A stretch of 64,000 nt of DNA from Cellulomonas sp. URHD0024 (GCF_000426185.1 NZ_KE384505.1:435741-499740), one strand, 5' to 3'. Positions 27,345 to 37,216 are shown, numbered from the stretch's first letter. A program made the numbers and translations. Notes: a model not told the origin generated them from the letters alone.

Positions 27345-28940
27345 GTGACGTTCCCCCGCCCGGCCGCCGTTGTCGTCCTCGCCGCCGGTGAAGGGACCCG
27401 GATGCGCTCGGCGACACCCAAGGTCCTGCACACGCTGGCCGGTCGCAGCATGCTGGGTCACGCACTGGCCACGGCACGCGCGCTCGACCCCGGTCGGGTG
27501 CTCGTCGTCGTCCGGCACGAACGTGAGCTGGTCGCCGCGCACGTGACCGAGGTCGACCCGCAGGCGCTGATCGTGGACCAGGACCACATCCCGGGCACAG
27601 GTCGTGCGGTGCAGGTCGCCATGACGGGTCTCGACGCCGCCGCACAGGCTGACGCGGCGGGCGACGGGACGATCGGCTCGGCCACGAACGCCCAGGTGGC
27701 GGGTGCTGTCGTCGTCATCGCGGGCGACGTCCCCCTGCTCGACGCGGCCACGCTGCACGAGCTCCTGGAGGCGCACCACGCGGACGGCAACGCGGTCACC
27801 GTGCTCACCACGGAGGTCGCGGACCCCACGGGCTACGGCCGCATCCTGCGCGAGCCCGGCACGGGTGACGTGCTCGGCATCGTCGAGGAGAAGGACGCCA
27901 CCGACGAGCAGCGGACCGTCGCGGAGATCAACTCCAGCATCTACGTGTTCGACGCGGGCGTGCTTCGCGGTGCGCTCGGCCGGCTCGGGCGCGACAACGC
28001 CCAGGGCGAGGTCTACCTGACGGACGTGCTGGCGATCGCGCGGACCGACGGCGGTCACGTGCGGGCGCTGCGCACGGACGACCCGATCCTGGTCGAGGGC
28101 GTGAACGACCGCGTCCAGCTCGCGGTCCTGCGTGCGGAGATGAACCGTCGCATCCTCGAGGACTGGATGCGCGACGGCGTCACGGTGGTCGACCCGGCCA
28201 CCACCTGGGTGGACGTGGACGTCGAGCTCGAGCGCGACGTGACGATCCTGCCCGGGACGCAGCTGCACGGCGCGACGGTCGTCCGCGAGGGCGCGACGGT
28301 CGGCCCGGACACCACGTTGACCGACGTCGAGGTGGGTCCGCGCGCATCGGTGGTCCGCACGCACGGGAATCTCGCCGTGATCGGCGCGGGTGCCAGCGTG
28401 GGTCCGTTCGCCTACCTGCGCCCTGGCACGGTCCTCGGAGCAGACGGCAAGATCGGCACGTTCGTCGAGACGAAGAACGCGCAGATCGGCACGGGCTCCA
28501 AGGTGCCGCACCTCTCCTACGTCGGGGACGCGACGATCGGCGAGCACACGAACATCGGTGCCGCCTCCGTGACCGTCAACTACGACGGCGTCAACAAGCA
28601 CCACACGACGATCGGCTCGTACGCCCGGACGGGCGCCGACAACATGTTCGTCGCTCCCGTCTCCGTCGGCGACGGCGCCTACACGGGAGCCGGCAGCGTC
28701 ATCCGCCGCGACGTGCCCTCCGGCGCCCTCGCCGTGAGCGCCGGCGCGCAGCGCAACATCGAGGGCTGGGTGGCACGGTCTCGTGCCGGCACCCCGGCTG
28801 CGGCCGCCGTCGTCCGCCCGCGCGACGACCTCTCGCCCCAAGCGCGTGCGGAGCGTGACCGGGCTGCGACCGCCGCCGGGTCGACCGCCCCGACACCGCC
28901 GCCCGTCCTGCCCTCCGACCCGAAGGACTCCGCACGATGA
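27345..28940 (+). CDS. glmU: Bifunctional GlcNAc-1-phosphate uridyltransferase / glucosamine-1-phosphate acetyltransferase
   Basis: GlmU makes UDP-GlcNAc, the precursor for peptidoglycan and many glycopolymers. The 531-residue protein has an N-terminal pyrophosphorylase domain with [19 protein letters not shown] (including the loop Arg and Lys) and [11 protein letters not shown]. The C-terminal left-handed beta-helix has hexapeptide repeats and the acetyltransferase segment [20 protein letters not shown], which holds the catalytic His. A ~40-residue Pro/Ala-rich tail follows, as in mycobacteria. The GTG at 27345 has GAGGAG nine bases upstream. Its stop overlaps the prs start by four bases. 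Confidence 0.95.
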   Translation: MTFPRPAAVVVLAAGEGTRMRSATPKVLHTLAGRSMLGHALATARALDPGRVLVVVRHERELVAAHVTEVDPQALIVDQDHIPGTGRAVQVAMTGLDAAAQADAAGDGTIGSATNAQVAGAVVVIAGDVPLLDAATLHELLEAHHADGNAVTVLTTEVADPTGYGRILREPGTGDVLGIVEEKDATDEQRTVAEINSSIYVFDAGVLRGALGRLGRDNAQGEVYLTDVLAIARTDGGHVRALRTDDPILVEGVNDRVQLAVLRAEMNRRILEDWMRDGVTVVDPATTWVDVDVELERDVTILPGTQLHGATVVREGATVGPDTTLTDVEVGPRASVVRTHGNLAVIGAGASVGPFAYLRPGTVLGADGKIGTFVETKNAQIGTGSKVPHLSYVGDATIGEHTNIGAASVTVNYDGVNKHHTTIGSYARTGADNMFVAPVSVGDGAYTGAGSVIRRDVPSGALAVSAGAQRNIEGWVARSRAGTPAAAAVVRPRDDLSPQARAERDRAATAAGSTAPTPPPVLPSDPKDSAR

Positions 28941-29920
28941 CCGGGATCATCTCCACGGACGGCGAGAAGCGACTGGTGCTGCTCTCCGGCCGCGCCCACA
29001 CGGACCTGGCCAACAACGTGGCCTCCCACCTGGGCATCGAGCTGCTGCCGACCACCGCGTACGAGTTCGCGAACGGCGAGATCTACACCCGGTTCGGAGA
29101 GTCGGTGCGCGGCGCGGACACGTTCGTCCTGCAGTCGCACGCGTCGCCGATCAACACGTGGATCATGGAGCAGCTGCTCATGGTCGACGCGCTCAAGCGG
29201 GCCTCCGCCAAGACGATCACCGTCGTCGCACCGTTCTACGGCTACGCCCGTCAGGACAAGAAGCACCGCGGCCGCGAACCGATCTCGGCGCGCCTCATGG
29301 CCGACCTGTTCAAGACGGCCGGCGCCGACCGCCTCATGAGCGTCGACCTGCACGCAGCCCAGATCCAGGGCTTCTTCGACGGACCGGTGGACCACCTGTG
29401 GGCCATGCCGATCCTCACGGACTACGTGCGCAGCCGCGTCGACACCTCCAACGTCACGGTCGTCTCGCCCGACGCCGGCCGCATCCGGGTCGCCGAGCAG
29501 TGGGCCGCGAAGCTGGGCGGGGGGCCGCTGGCGTTCGTGCACAAGACGCGCGACATCCGCAGCCCGAACAAGACGGTCGCCAACCGTGTCGTCGGTGACG
29601 TCGAGGGTCGCAGCTGCGTGCTCGTCGACGACCTCATCGACACCGCCGGCACGATCGCCGGTGCGGTGCGGGTGATCCTCGACGCGGGCGCCAAGGACGT
29701 GATCGTCGCCGCGACCCACGGCGTGCTGTCCGACCCGGCCGCCGAGCGGCTGCAGGGCTGCGGTGCCCGCGAGGTCGTCATCACGGACACGCTCCCGATC
29801 GCCGACGAGCGCCGCTTCCCCAAGCTGACGGTGCTGTCCATCGCGCCCTTGATCGCCCGCGCCATCCGCGAGGTCTTCGACGACGGCTCGGTCACGTCCC
29901 TGTTCGACGGGCAGGCCTGA
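28937..29920 (+). CDS. prs: Ribose-phosphate pyrophosphokinase (PRPP synthetase)
   Basis: This 327-residue enzyme transfers pyrophosphate from ATP to ribose 5-phosphate, feeding purine, pyrimidine, His, Trp and NAD synthesis. It shows [18 protein letters not shown], the flexible loop [20 protein letters not shown], the Mg-binding [13 protein letters not shown], and the PRPP-binding [15 protein letters not shown]. The N-terminal ATP-loop histidine region is complete. The ATG overlaps the glmU stop, and glmU-prs is a conserved actinobacterial pair. The last codons lie in the first copy of a 21-bp direct repeat. Confidence 0.97.
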   Translation: MTGIISTDGEKRLVLLSGRAHTDLANNVASHLGIELLPTTAYEFANGEIYTRFGESVRGADTFVLQSHASPINTWIMEQLLMVDALKRASAKTITVVAPFYGYARQDKKHRGREPISARLMADLFKTAGADRLMSVDLHAAQIQGFFDGPVDHLWAMPILTDYVRSRVDTSNVTVVSPDAGRIRVAEQWAAKLGGGPLAFVHKTRDIRSPNKTVANRVVGDVEGRSCVLVDDLIDTAGTIAGAVRVILDAGAKDVIVAATHGVLSDPAAERLQGCGAREVVITDTLPIADERRFPKLTVLSIAPLIARAIREVFDDGSVTSLFDGQA

Positions 29921-29941
29921 GCTCGGTCACGTCCCTGTTCG
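29886..29941 (+). repeat. 21-bp perfect direct repeat at the prs / methyltransferase convergent end
   Basis: 29886-29906 and 29921-29941 are identical over 21 bp, 35 bp apart. The first copy codes for the last residues of prs (GSVTSLFD). The second contains the stop codon of the minus-strand methyltransferase, whose last codons it encodes. A 14-mer at 29950-29963 matches the first 14 bases with one change. Confidence 0.8.
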
Positions 29942-30805
29942 GGGCGTGAGCTCGGACACGTCCACCGCGAGGATCAGGTCCTCGATCTCGGGTTGCGTCG
30001 GTGTCGTCGCGACGCGTGCGAAACCCGCCGGCGTGCGTCGGTAGAGCCCGCCTGCCGGGGGGCGGCCCGGGTCGCGGGTGTGGTCGACGATGAAGAAGTG
30101 CCCGTCGTCCGCCAACGAGGCGTGCACGGCCCGCAGGGCGCGGCTCAGGTCGGCGTCGTCGAAGTAGAAGCGGCGCAGCAGGTTCCCGACCTTGATGACG
30201 TCCGGGCGCTCGCCCGCCCAGGTCTCGAAGACGTCGTGCTCGCGGTACGTGACGCGCGGGTCGGTGCGCATCCTGGCCCGCACCTGCGGGTTCAGGAGCG
30301 TGGTCAGCTGCTGCGGCTGCTTGCGGCCGCGCCTGACGAGCGGCGCGTACAGGGCCGCGACCGTGCGCGAGAGCTCGGGCCACGCGAGGAACCGCCTGCC
30401 GGCGACCAGGATCGACGTCTGGTGCTTGTCGAACAGGAACAGGTGCTTCGCGGTGCGGGCCCAGGGGACCTCGATGTAGAGGTCGCTGATCGTGTACGAG
30501 GCGAACTCGGGCAGCGCGTCGATCAGGTCCATCGAGGTGGAGCCGTCCGACGCCCCGATGTCGACGATGCGCGCCCCGGCCAGGTCGACGTTGTCCAGCA
30601 GCAGAGGGTCGATGTCGAGGTGCCGGCCTGCGGCGGTGATCTTGATCGTCCCGCCGATGTGGATGCCGAGCATCACCGAGCGGTAGTCCTCCGGCGAGGC
30701 GTCGTCGTCGACGAGCACCGCCGGATCCGTGTAGAAGAAGCGGTGCGCGCGCCGCTCCAGCCATCGCGGCCATCCACCTCGGACCAGTCGGATCGGCAGC
30801 AGCAT
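29927..30805 (-). CDS. SAM-dependent methyltransferase (class I-like), family unclear
   Basis: The 292-residue protein has a Rossmann-type SAM motif ARIVDIGASDGSTSMDLIDA near residue 82 and a later hydrophobic strand with DVIKVGNLLRRFYF, followed by a C-terminal FFIVDHTRDPG segment. The substrate is unknown. It resembles FkbM/class I methyltransferases in general layout but has no decisive family mark. It has its own leaderless promoter, stands alone between prs and rplY (where mycobacteria have lpqT), and is convergent with prs, separated by 6 bp. Its last codons and stop lie in the duplicated 21-mer. Confidence 0.7.
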   Translation of the reverse strand: MLLPIRLVRGGWPRWLERRAHRFFYTDPAVLVDDDASPEDYRSVMLGIHIGGTIKITAAGRHLDIDPLLLDNVDLAGARIVDIGASDGSTSMDLIDALPEFASYTISDLYIEVPWARTAKHLFLFDKHQTSILVAGRRFLAWPELSRTVAALYAPLVRRGRKQPQQLTTLLNPQVRARMRTDPRVTYREHDVFETWAGERPDVIKVGNLLRRFYFDDADLSRALRAVHASLADDGHFFIVDHTRDPGRPPAGGLYRRTPAGFARVATTPTQPEIEDLILAVDVSELTPRTGT

Positions 30806-30811
30806 GCCGTG

Positions 30812-30817
30812 AGAGTA
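30812..30817 (-). promoter_or_regulatory. -10 box (TACTCT) for the leaderless methyltransferase gene
   Basis: TACTCT ends 6 nt before the ATG at 30805 on the minus strand, with no ribosome-binding sequence between. Confidence 0.45.
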
Positions 30818-30949
30818 CCGAGAGGTTCGGCACGTGAGGTTTCCGGTCTGCGTCGGAATGGGTGAATCTGAACGAGGTCTCGACGCGGCTGAGTTGCGCA
30901 GTGGCGCCGGCCGCGACCCCGGGGGTTGGGTGAGGGCCTCCGGCTCGGG

Positions 30950-31164
30950 TAGTCTCTTCAGGTTGCCTCGGCGAGGGACGAAGGACGGTCGAACGGTTCG
31001 GCGCTCAGGCGGCGGGCCAGCAAGGCCCCTGAGCTCCGTGATCGACTGGGCGAGCCGCCTCCGCGTGCCCGTCCTGCGTCCCGCGTCGAGGCCACCACTT
31101 CTGTCACCGCGGCACGTCGCCGCCTCACCTTGTTCCGACCACGCCCGCGACCACTGCGCGGGCG
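30950..31164 (+). promoter_or_regulatory. rplY promoter and structured leader
   Basis: The 30806-31182 gap holds no convincing gene. A TAGTCT -10-type box lies at 30950-30955, 228 nt before the rplY GTG, so the leader is long. It contains a two-part hairpin (31003-31008 with 31029-31034, and GGGCC 31014-31018 with GGCCC 31024-31028) and a perfect 8-bp hairpin at 31142-31164 just before the ribosome site. Such leaders can control ribosomal-protein genes by attenuation or autoregulation; no mechanism is shown here. Confidence 0.45.
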
Positions 31165-31182
31165 CCTACTCCCGGAGTCACC

Positions 31183-31806
31183 GTGTCTGAGATCAAGCTC
31201 GTCGCCACCACCCGTTCCGAGTTCGGCAAGGGCGCCGCGCGCCGCCTGCGCCGCGCCGACCAGGTCCCCGCCGTCCTGTACGGGCACGGCTCCGACCCGC
31301 TGCACGTGGCGCTGCCGGGCCACGAGACGATGCTCGCCGTCAAGCACGCCAACGCGCTGTTCGCCATCGAGCTCGACGGCCAGACCACGCTGGCGATCAC
31401 GAAGGACGTCCAGCGCGACGTCGTGAAGAACACCATCGAGCACGTCGACCTGCTCATCGTGAAGCGTGGCGAGAAGGTCGCCGTCGACATCCCCGTCACG
31501 GTCGTCGGTGAGTCCTACCCCGGCACCATCCACGTCGTCGAGACGCAGACGCTGTCGCTCGAGGCCGACGCGACGGCACTGCCCAGCGAGGTCCAGGTCT
31601 CCATCGAGGGTCTGGTCGGCGGCTCGTCGGTCACGGCCGGCGAGATCACGCTGCCCGAGGGCACCACCCTGCTCTCGGACCCCGACCTGACCGTCGTCGC
31701 GATCAGCGTCCCGCACGCCTCCGCCGACGACCTCGCCGCCGAGGCCGCCGCCTCGGAGATCGCCGCGTCGCAGTCGGCCGCGAGCGCCGCTGCAGCCGAG
31801 GCCTGA
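31183..31806 (+). CDS. rplY: 50S ribosomal protein L25/CTC form
   Basis: This 207-residue protein binds 5S rRNA. The L25 domain begins [27 protein letters not shown] and includes [20 protein letters not shown]. It is followed by the CTC-type C-terminal beta domain ([20 protein letters not shown], then [17 protein letters not shown]) and an Ala/Ser-rich tail. The GTG start has GGAG six bases upstream. It pairs with pth, separated by a strong terminator-like hairpin, and is preceded by a long structured leader. Confidence 0.95.
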   Translation: MSEIKLVATTRSEFGKGAARRLRRADQVPAVLYGHGSDPLHVALPGHETMLAVKHANALFAIELDGQTTLAITKDVQRDVVKNTIEHVDLLIVKRGEKVAVDIPVTVVGESYPGTIHVVETQTLSLEADATALPSEVQVSIEGLVGGSSVTAGEITLPEGTTLLSDPDLTVVAISVPHASADDLAAEAAASEIAASQSAASAAAAEA

Positions 31807-31845
31807 CGCAGGCCGACCTCGGGCACCGAGGCCTGAGCCTCCGCC

Positions 31846-31882
31846 CGACGCCCGGTACCGTTTCTGACGGTGCCGGGCGTCG
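31846..31882 (+). terminator. Strong hairpin between rplY and pth
   Basis: 31846-31861 and 31867-31882 form a 16-bp stem with one T-G pair and a 5-nt loop. It is the most stable hairpin seen in this region and could end rplY transcription or attenuate pth. Confidence 0.75.
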
Positions 31883-31913
31883 TGCTTGCCCGACGATGCC
31901 CGAAGGAGGCGAC

Positions 31914-32516
31914 ATGACCGACGGACCCTGGCTGGTCGTGGGCCTCGGCAACCCCGGCGCCCAGTACGCCGGCAACCGCCACAACGTCGGGCAGATGGTG
32001 CTGGACGAGCTGGCCCGGCGCACGGGCTCCACGTGGAAGGCCGCCGGACGCGCGCAGGCGGTCGCGGCCGAGGGCCGGCTGGGCGTCCTGCCCGGCGGGG
32101 TCCCGGGTCCTCGGGTGGTGCTGGCGAAGCCCACGACCTACATGAACGTGTCGGGCGGCCCGGTCTCGGCGCTCGCGCAGTACTACGACGTGCCCGTCGA
32201 GCGGACGATCCTGGTGCACGACGAGCTCGACATCCCGTTCGCCGACGTCCGTCTCAAGCGCGGCGGGGGCGAAGGCGGCCACAACGGGCTGCGCGACACC
32301 ACCAAGGCGCTCGGCAGCAAGGACTACGTGCGGGTGCGCGTGGGCGTCGGTCGTCCGCCCGGGCGCATGGACGCCGCCGACTTCGTCCTGCGCGACTTCG
32401 CCAAGGTCGAGCTCAAGGAGCTTGCGTGGCTCGTCGACCGGGCGGCGGACGCGGTCGAGGCCGCCGTCGTGAAGGGCCTCGAGGCGGCCCAGCTGGAGTT
32501 CCACACCCGGACGTGA
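31914..32516 (+). CDS. pth: Peptidyl-tRNA hydrolase
   Basis: Pth releases peptides from stalled peptidyl-tRNA. The 200-residue protein has [19 protein letters not shown] with the Asn and catalytic His, [28 protein letters not shown] with the catalytic Asp and GEGGHNGLR. The ATG at 31914 has GAAGGAGG six bases before it. In M. tuberculosis the rplY-pth pair is linked in the same way. It is followed by the exopolysaccharide locus. Confidence 0.97.
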   Translation: MTDGPWLVVGLGNPGAQYAGNRHNVGQMVLDELARRTGSTWKAAGRAQAVAAEGRLGVLPGGVPGPRVVLAKPTTYMNVSGGPVSALAQYYDVPVERTILVHDELDIPFADVRLKRGGGEGGHNGLRDTTKALGSKDYVRVRVGVGRPPGRMDAADFVLRDFAKVELKELAWLVDRAADAVEAAVVKGLEAAQLEFHTRT

Positions 32517-32561
32517 CGACAGGCGTCCTCGGGTGAATCGCGGGTGAAAACCGGACAGAAC

Positions 32562-32591
32562 GTACCAGAAGGTACCTTTCCCCCGTATACC
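32562..32591 (+). promoter_or_regulatory. Possible promoter and operator of the exopolysaccharide locus
   Basis: In a patch of lower GC content before the WbaP-like gene lie an inverted repeat, GTACC-AGAA-GGTAC (32562-32575), and a TATACC -10-type box (32586-32591). The inverted repeat covers the expected -35 region. The assignment is tentative. Confidence 0.35.
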
Positions 32592-32631
32592 CTCCAAACA
32601 TCCCAATGGTGCTTGGACGTGTGGGGGAACG

Positions 32632-34158
32632 ATGACGCTGACAGCCGACGGCACGGGCCGGTGGACTGAACACGGCGCCGACCGTCGTCGCGAGGCGACC
32701 GAACCCCGGCGGTCGTGGGCATCGTCCGAACCGTTCATCGTCCGCAGCACCATCGACAACTCCGAGCAGGGTGCGGCGGGCCGCTGGGCGGCCGTCGGGA
32801 TCGACTACTCGCGGGCGGCCGTCGTCGCGGACGCTGCCTGCGCCTTCGTCGTCTCCGTGCTCGCGCTCCTTCCCACGCTCGGCCCGAAACCCCTCACGTT
32901 CGTGCTCGGTGCCGCAGGCGCCGTGGTGTTCGTCCTTCTCGTGCTGTGCTGGGGCGGCTACCGCAGCTCGAGCCTCGGGGACGGGCCGACGGAGTTCCAG
33001 GCCGTCATCCGGGGCGGATTGAGCCTCGGCGCCCTGCTGGTCGTGCTCGAGTTCTCGCTGCACGTCCCCGTGCCGCGGGTCGTCGTCCTGATCGGGATCC
33101 CCGTGCTGCTGCTGGTGGCGTGCGGCGACCGGTACTGGCGGCGCAACCGGCTGCACAAGTCGCGCGAGCTGGGCGTCGGGATGCGGCGCACGCTCGTGGT
33201 GGGCGACCTGGACTCCTGCGACCACATCGTCCACGACCTCAAGGGCGCTCCCCACCACGGTTACCTCACGATCGGGGTCTGCCTGCCCGAGATCTCGACG
33301 TCGGACGTGCACGACGTCCCGGTCCTGGGGGGCATCGCGGACGTCGTGCAGATCGTGTCGGACCGTGCCGTGGAGACGGTGGTCGTCGCCGGTTCGGTCC
33401 TGAGCGGCGATGCGCTGCGGCGTCTCTCGTGGGCCCTCGGCCGAGCCGGGGCGCAGCTCGTCGTCGCCCCCGACATCATCGAGGTGTCCTCTCCTCGGCT
33501 CACCGTGCGCCCGACCGCCGGCCTGTCGCTGCTCGAGGTCGAGCTCGCGGCGCCGAAGAGCCGGATGGTCGCGAAGTCCGTGCTGGACCGCACCGTCGGA
33601 CTCCTGATGCTGCTCGTGGCAACGCCGGTGATCGCGATCGCCGCCATCGCCATCAAGGCGGGCTCGTCCGGTGGCGTGTTCTACAAGCAGCCGCGCGTCG
33701 GCCGTGACGGCACCACGTTCACCATGTGGAAGCTGCGCACGATGTACGCGAACGCCGACGACCAGCGCCACCACCTCCTGGACAGCAGCGACTGCGACGG
33801 CGTGATGTTCAAGATGCGTGAGGACCCGCGCGTGACGAAGGCCGGGCGGTTGCTCCGCCGGTACTCCCTCGACGAGCTGCCGCAGCTCTGGAACGTCGTC
33901 CGCGGCGACATGTCGTTGGTCGGTCCGCGGCCGCCACTGGTCTCCGAGGTCGAGGCGTACTCCGACCCTGTCGGTCGTCGGCTGCACGTCCGGCCGGGCC
34001 TCACGGGGCTCTGGCAGGTCAGCGGCCGCTCGGACCTGAGCTGGGACGAGTCGGTGCGACTGGACCTGCGCTACGTCGACAACTGGTCGGTCACGATGGA
34101 CCTGATGATCCTCTGGAAGACGGGTCGCGCCGTGCTGCGCGGCTCCGGGGCCTACTGA
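32632..34158 (+). CDS. Undecaprenyl-phosphate glycosylphosphotransferase (WbaP/CpsE type)
   Basis: This 508-residue enzyme starts polymer repeat units by adding a sugar-1-phosphate to undecaprenyl phosphate. It has a polar N-terminal tail, five membrane helices (the fifth near residue 320-340) and a Rossmann-like middle (RRTLVVGDLDSCDHIVHDL). The C-terminal phosphoglycosyltransferase domain shows KSVLDRTVGLLMLLVATPV, YKQPRVGRDGTTFTMWKLRTM, RRYSLDELPQLWNVVRGDMS and LVGPRPPL. The sugar is unknown. GGGGGAA lies before the ATG. It begins the surface-polysaccharide locus. Confidence 0.95.
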   Translation: MTLTADGTGRWTEHGADRRREATEPRRSWASSEPFIVRSTIDNSEQGAAGRWAAVGIDYSRAAVVADAACAFVVSVLALLPTLGPKPLTFVLGAAGAVVFVLLVLCWGGYRSSSLGDGPTEFQAVIRGGLSLGALLVVLEFSLHVPVPRVVVLIGIPVLLLVACGDRYWRRNRLHKSRELGVGMRRTLVVGDLDSCDHIVHDLKGAPHHGYLTIGVCLPEISTSDVHDVPVLGGIADVVQIVSDRAVETVVVAGSVLSGDALRRLSWALGRAGAQLVVAPDIIEVSSPRLTVRPTAGLSLLEVELAAPKSRMVAKSVLDRTVGLLMLLVATPVIAIAAIAIKAGSSGGVFYKQPRVGRDGTTFTMWKLRTMYANADDQRHHLLDSSDCDGVMFKMREDPRVTKAGRLLRRYSLDELPQLWNVVRGDMSLVGPRPPLVSEVEAYSDPVGRRLHVRPGLTGLWQVSGRSDLSWDESVRLDLRYVDNWSVTMDLMILWKTGRAVLRGSGAY

Positions 34159-34176
34159 CCGCTGCACTCGCTCCTC

Positions 34177-34221
34177 AGGAACGGCCCCGCCCGGCACGTG
34201 CGCGCCGGCGGGGCCGTTCCT
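34177..34221. terminator. Terminator after the WbaP-type gene
   Basis: 34177-34191 and 34207-34221 are a perfect 15-bp inverted repeat (AGGAACGGCCCCGCC), with a 15-nt loop that can fold further. It serves the convergent genes on both sides. The following ~190 bp to 34413 hold no gene. Confidence 0.8.
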
Positions 34222-34413
34222 CGTGCGTCGCCAGCCCGCCGCCCGCGCCGGCGCGCACACCCACGGGCCGGGCGCCCTTCGTGCGTCAGGAGCTCGTGCG
34301 TACGCCGTGCTGCGCCGGGCATTCCTCGGGGGTAGCGCGTCCGTCGTGCGCACGGCGTTCTCGGCCGTCGCTCGCACCGGGACGCCTCGCGGTTGCGAGC
34401 GTGGCACCCGAGC

Positions 34414-35652
34414 TCACCCCGTGGCGTCGACCGCACCCGCGCTCGTGGCGCTCGCGCTCTGGGTGGCTCTGGGCTCGGCGCCCAGCGTCAGCCGCACGGT
34501 GACGACCAGGACGACCGCCTGCAGGGCGAACGTCGACGACAGTCCGATCGCGGCACCGACGCTGCCGCCGAGGAGGGCGCCGACGACGATGTCGACGAGG
34601 AGCAGGACGGCGAAGACGACGCTGCTCACGGCGCCGAGACGGGCCCGCCCCTGACCCTGGAGCAGGGCGAGCAGGGGGACGGTCAGCGCGAAGAAGGGCA
34701 TGCCCACCAGCAACCACCGCAGGATCGGTGCCGAGGAGGCGTAGTCCTGCCCCATCACCAGGGTCAGGAGCGGCCCGGCGAAGATCATCAGCGGCAGGAC
34801 GACGACGAACGACGTGGCGCAGGCCAGCACGAGCGGCCGGACCAGCCGTCGCGAGTCCGTCGCGTCGAGTCGCGCGGACCGGGGCAGGACGAGCGAGGCG
34901 ATCGTCTGCGGCACCAGGAGGGCCGGCTGGACGAGCTTCGACGCCGCCGCGTAGCCGCCGGCAGCCGCCGGGCCGACCACGGCCGCGACCAGGGCCGTGT
35001 CCAGCATGCGCACCTGCCCGGACAGCGTCGTCCACATGTACGGGGAGCCGTCCCGGATGAGCGCGCGGGCCGCCACGGTTCCCCGTTCGGGGTGGCGCAC
35101 GATGCGACGGGTGAGCCACTGGGCGCTCACCGCGCCGAAGAAGGTCGCCACGGCGTAGGACCAGATCGGGTCGAACCCGGCGGTGAGGCCCACCACCAGG
35201 AGGACGACCGCGACCACCCGGCGCAGGAGGATCGGCCAGGTCGAGAGAGTCACCTGGCCGTCTGCGATCGGGACGTTGAGAGCGGCGTCGGACGTGCGCT
35301 CGATGACCAGAGCCATGGCGATCAGGGCGATGGCGAGCGGTACCCCGCCGACGGCCAGCGACCAGGCGACGACGAACAGCGTGATCGCGAACGCGGTGAT
35401 GAAGCCGGACCACACGGTCAGCCTGATCGCCGACGCGACGGCGTCGTGGTCAGCCTGTGCGTGCGCGCGCGAGATCACCCCGGCCATCCCCGCGCCGGTC
35501 AGCACCAGGAGCACGCCCACGACACCCGTGAACGCGGTGACGAGCCCGAACGTGCTCGCGGTGACCGACCGCGCGAGCAGCCCGAAGAGCACCGCTTGCA
35601 TGACGGCGGCGAACCCTCGGGACCCGAGCAGCACGACGAACTGACGCTTCAC
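34414..35652 (-). CDS. Polysaccharide flippase-like membrane protein (Wzx/MOP family)
   Basis: This 412-residue protein is almost all hydrophobic, with about 12 membrane helices, an N-terminal RQFVVLLGSRGFAAVMQAVL and the Wzx-like GLVTAFTGVVGVLLVLTGAG. Such flippases move lipid-linked repeat units to the outer face. The GTG start at 35652 is favoured by AAGGGT at the right spacing; upstream codons are not membrane-like. It is divergent from the polymerase at 35849 and convergent with the WbaP gene. It is the first of two flippases in the locus. Confidence 0.8.
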   Translation of the reverse strand: MKRQFVVLLGSRGFAAVMQAVLFGLLARSVTASTFGLVTAFTGVVGVLLVLTGAGMAGVISRAHAQADHDAVASAIRLTVWSGFITAFAITLFVVAWSLAVGGVPLAIALIAMALVIERTSDAALNVPIADGQVTLSTWPILLRRVVAVVLLVVGLTAGFDPIWSYAVATFFGAVSAQWLTRRIVRHPERGTVAARALIRDGSPYMWTTLSGQVRMLDTALVAAVVGPAAAGGYAAASKLVQPALLVPQTIASLVLPRSARLDATDSRRLVRPLVLACATSFVVVLPLMIFAGPLLTLVMGQDYASSAPILRWLLVGMPFFALTVPLLALLQGQGRARLGAVSSVVFAVLLLVDIVVGALLGGSVGAAIGLSSTFALQAVVLVVTVRLTLGAEPRATQSASATSAGAVDATG

Positions 35653-35848
35653 GGGGACCCTTGATCGGTGAGACGACGAGCGGAAGACCCCAGCATCGCG
35701 TCCCGGGACGCGTGAGGCGAGCCTTCTCCGCCGATCCGGCGGGTGATCATGGGACGATATGGCCCGGTTCGGGCCTGCACGACGTAGGTTTGGCCGCGGG
35801 ATCCGACGACGCCCCGAACCGCCACCGACGGATGCCGAGGAGGAACCG

Positions 35849-37216
35849 ATGGCCGCGCTCGCACCGCGCGTGCTCACCGCGCGTTCCGTCCGGGTGGAGT
35901 CGTGGGTCATCGTGCTCGGGTGCGCCGCGCTGGTGCTGCTCGTCGCGAAGCTCGTCGCCGGAGGATACGCACCGCAGTACGTCCTGGCGCTCGCGGCGCT
36001 GCCCGCGTTCGTGGCGGTCGGCTACCGTTTCGGGTTCGCGCTGCTCGCCGCCGCGGTCATCATCCGTCCGCTGATCGACACCGCCGGGATCCCTGGCGCG
36101 ACGAGCGGGCTCGCGATCACCGTGATCATGCTGGGTGCGCTGTGCGCGGTGCACGATGTGCGGGCCCTGATCCTGCTGACCCTGGCCGCCGGTGCCCTCG
36201 TCGCGCCGGCGATGCTCGGGCGTGAGGCCTGGGGCGCGGTCGCCATCGGTGAGGCGCTGCGTCTGTTCAGCGTCGTCGCCGTCGTGTCGATCACGCTCGT
36301 CGTGCCCGGCCGCGTGACCCGGGCGGGTACAGCGCGCATCGTCCAGCTCTCCGCGACCATCCCGGCGTTCGTCGCCCTCGTGCAGGCCGCGACCGGCACC
36401 GGCACGACGATCGGCGAGGTCGAGCGGTCCTCGGGCACGCTCTCGCAGGCCAACCCGGCGGCGTTCTACTTCACGGTCGCCGCCATCTGCTCGCTGGTCC
36501 TCGTCTTCGAGGGCAGACATCCCCGGTACGACGCCGTGGCGCTCGTCGCCTTCGCCGGGGCGATCGTCACTACCGGCAGCATCACGGGCCTGCTGACCTT
36601 CGTGGCGGGGATCGTCGTGTACGTCTGGCTGGCCCGGGGGCTCTTCTCGAAGGCTATGGCGACCATCACGACCGCCCTGCTGATCCTGCTCACGGCAGCG
36701 CTCCTCTCCCCGGTGGGGCAGGGGCGCATCGCCGAGTACACCGTGCCGGCCGGACCCGAAGCCGAGGGCAACTCGCTGCTGTGGCGCTACGCGGCGTGGG
36801 ACAAGATCCTCGACGTCTGGAAGCACCATCCGGTGACCGGGCTCGGCTTCGGCGCCACGTTGCCGGGCGGCATCCTCGCGACGAACATCGCGCACAACGA
36901 GTACATCTGGATCCTTGCCGAGATGGGCCTGATCGGGCTGGTGGTCGTGATCGGGATCCTCACGGCGTACCTCGGACTGCTCCGCCGCTTCGTGCGTCGA
37001 GGAGCGTCGCGCATGGGCTGGGCTCTGGCCGTGACGCTCCTGGTGGCGACGGGACTCGACGCGACGGCCGACAACACGCTCCACTTCACGCCGTCCCTGT
37101 ATGTGCTCGCGATCCTGCTCGCCACCGTCTGGCGGTGCGCGAGCCAGGAGTGCGCGGCCGTCGAGGCGGAGTCCCCACCGCTCGACGTCCCGGAGGTGGC
37201 CGTTGCTCGACCGTGA
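35849..37216 (+). CDS. O-antigen polymerase/ligase-like membrane protein (Wzy family), first copy
   Basis: This 455-residue protein has about 10-12 membrane helices. A large outer loop carries VPAGPEAEGNSLLWRYAAWD and the short motif HNEYIWILAEMGLIGL, typical of Wzy_C/O-antigen ligase proteins. Such enzymes polymerise lipid-linked repeat units or link them to an acceptor. The ATG at 35849 has GAGGAGGAA three bases before it. It overlaps the downstream glycosyltransferase. Confidence 0.85.
   Translation: MAALAPRVLTARSVRVESWVIVLGCAALVLLVAKLVAGGYAPQYVLALAALPAFVAVGYRFGFALLAAAVIIRPLIDTAGIPGATSGLAITVIMLGALCAVHDVRALILLTLAAGALVAPAMLGREAWGAVAIGEALRLFSVVAVVSITLVVPGRVTRAGTARIVQLSATIPAFVALVQAATGTGTTIGEVERSSGTLSQANPAAFYFTVAAICSLVLVFEGRHPRYDAVALVAFAGAIVTTGSITGLLTFVAGIVVYVWLARGLFSKAMATITTALLILLTAALLSPVGQGRIAEYTVPAGPEAEGNSLLWRYAAWDKILDVWKHHPVTGLGFGATLPGGILATNIAHNEYIWILAEMGLIGLVVVIGILTAYLGLLRRFVRRGASRMGWALAVTLLVATGLDATADNTLHFTPSLYVLAILLATVWRCASQECAAVEAESPPLDVPEVAVARP

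Noticed and set aside
25494..28841. Minus-strand reading frame of about 1115 codons over feoB-glmU
   Set aside because: It spans three well-supported genes and has only low-complexity Arg/Gly/His-rich translation.
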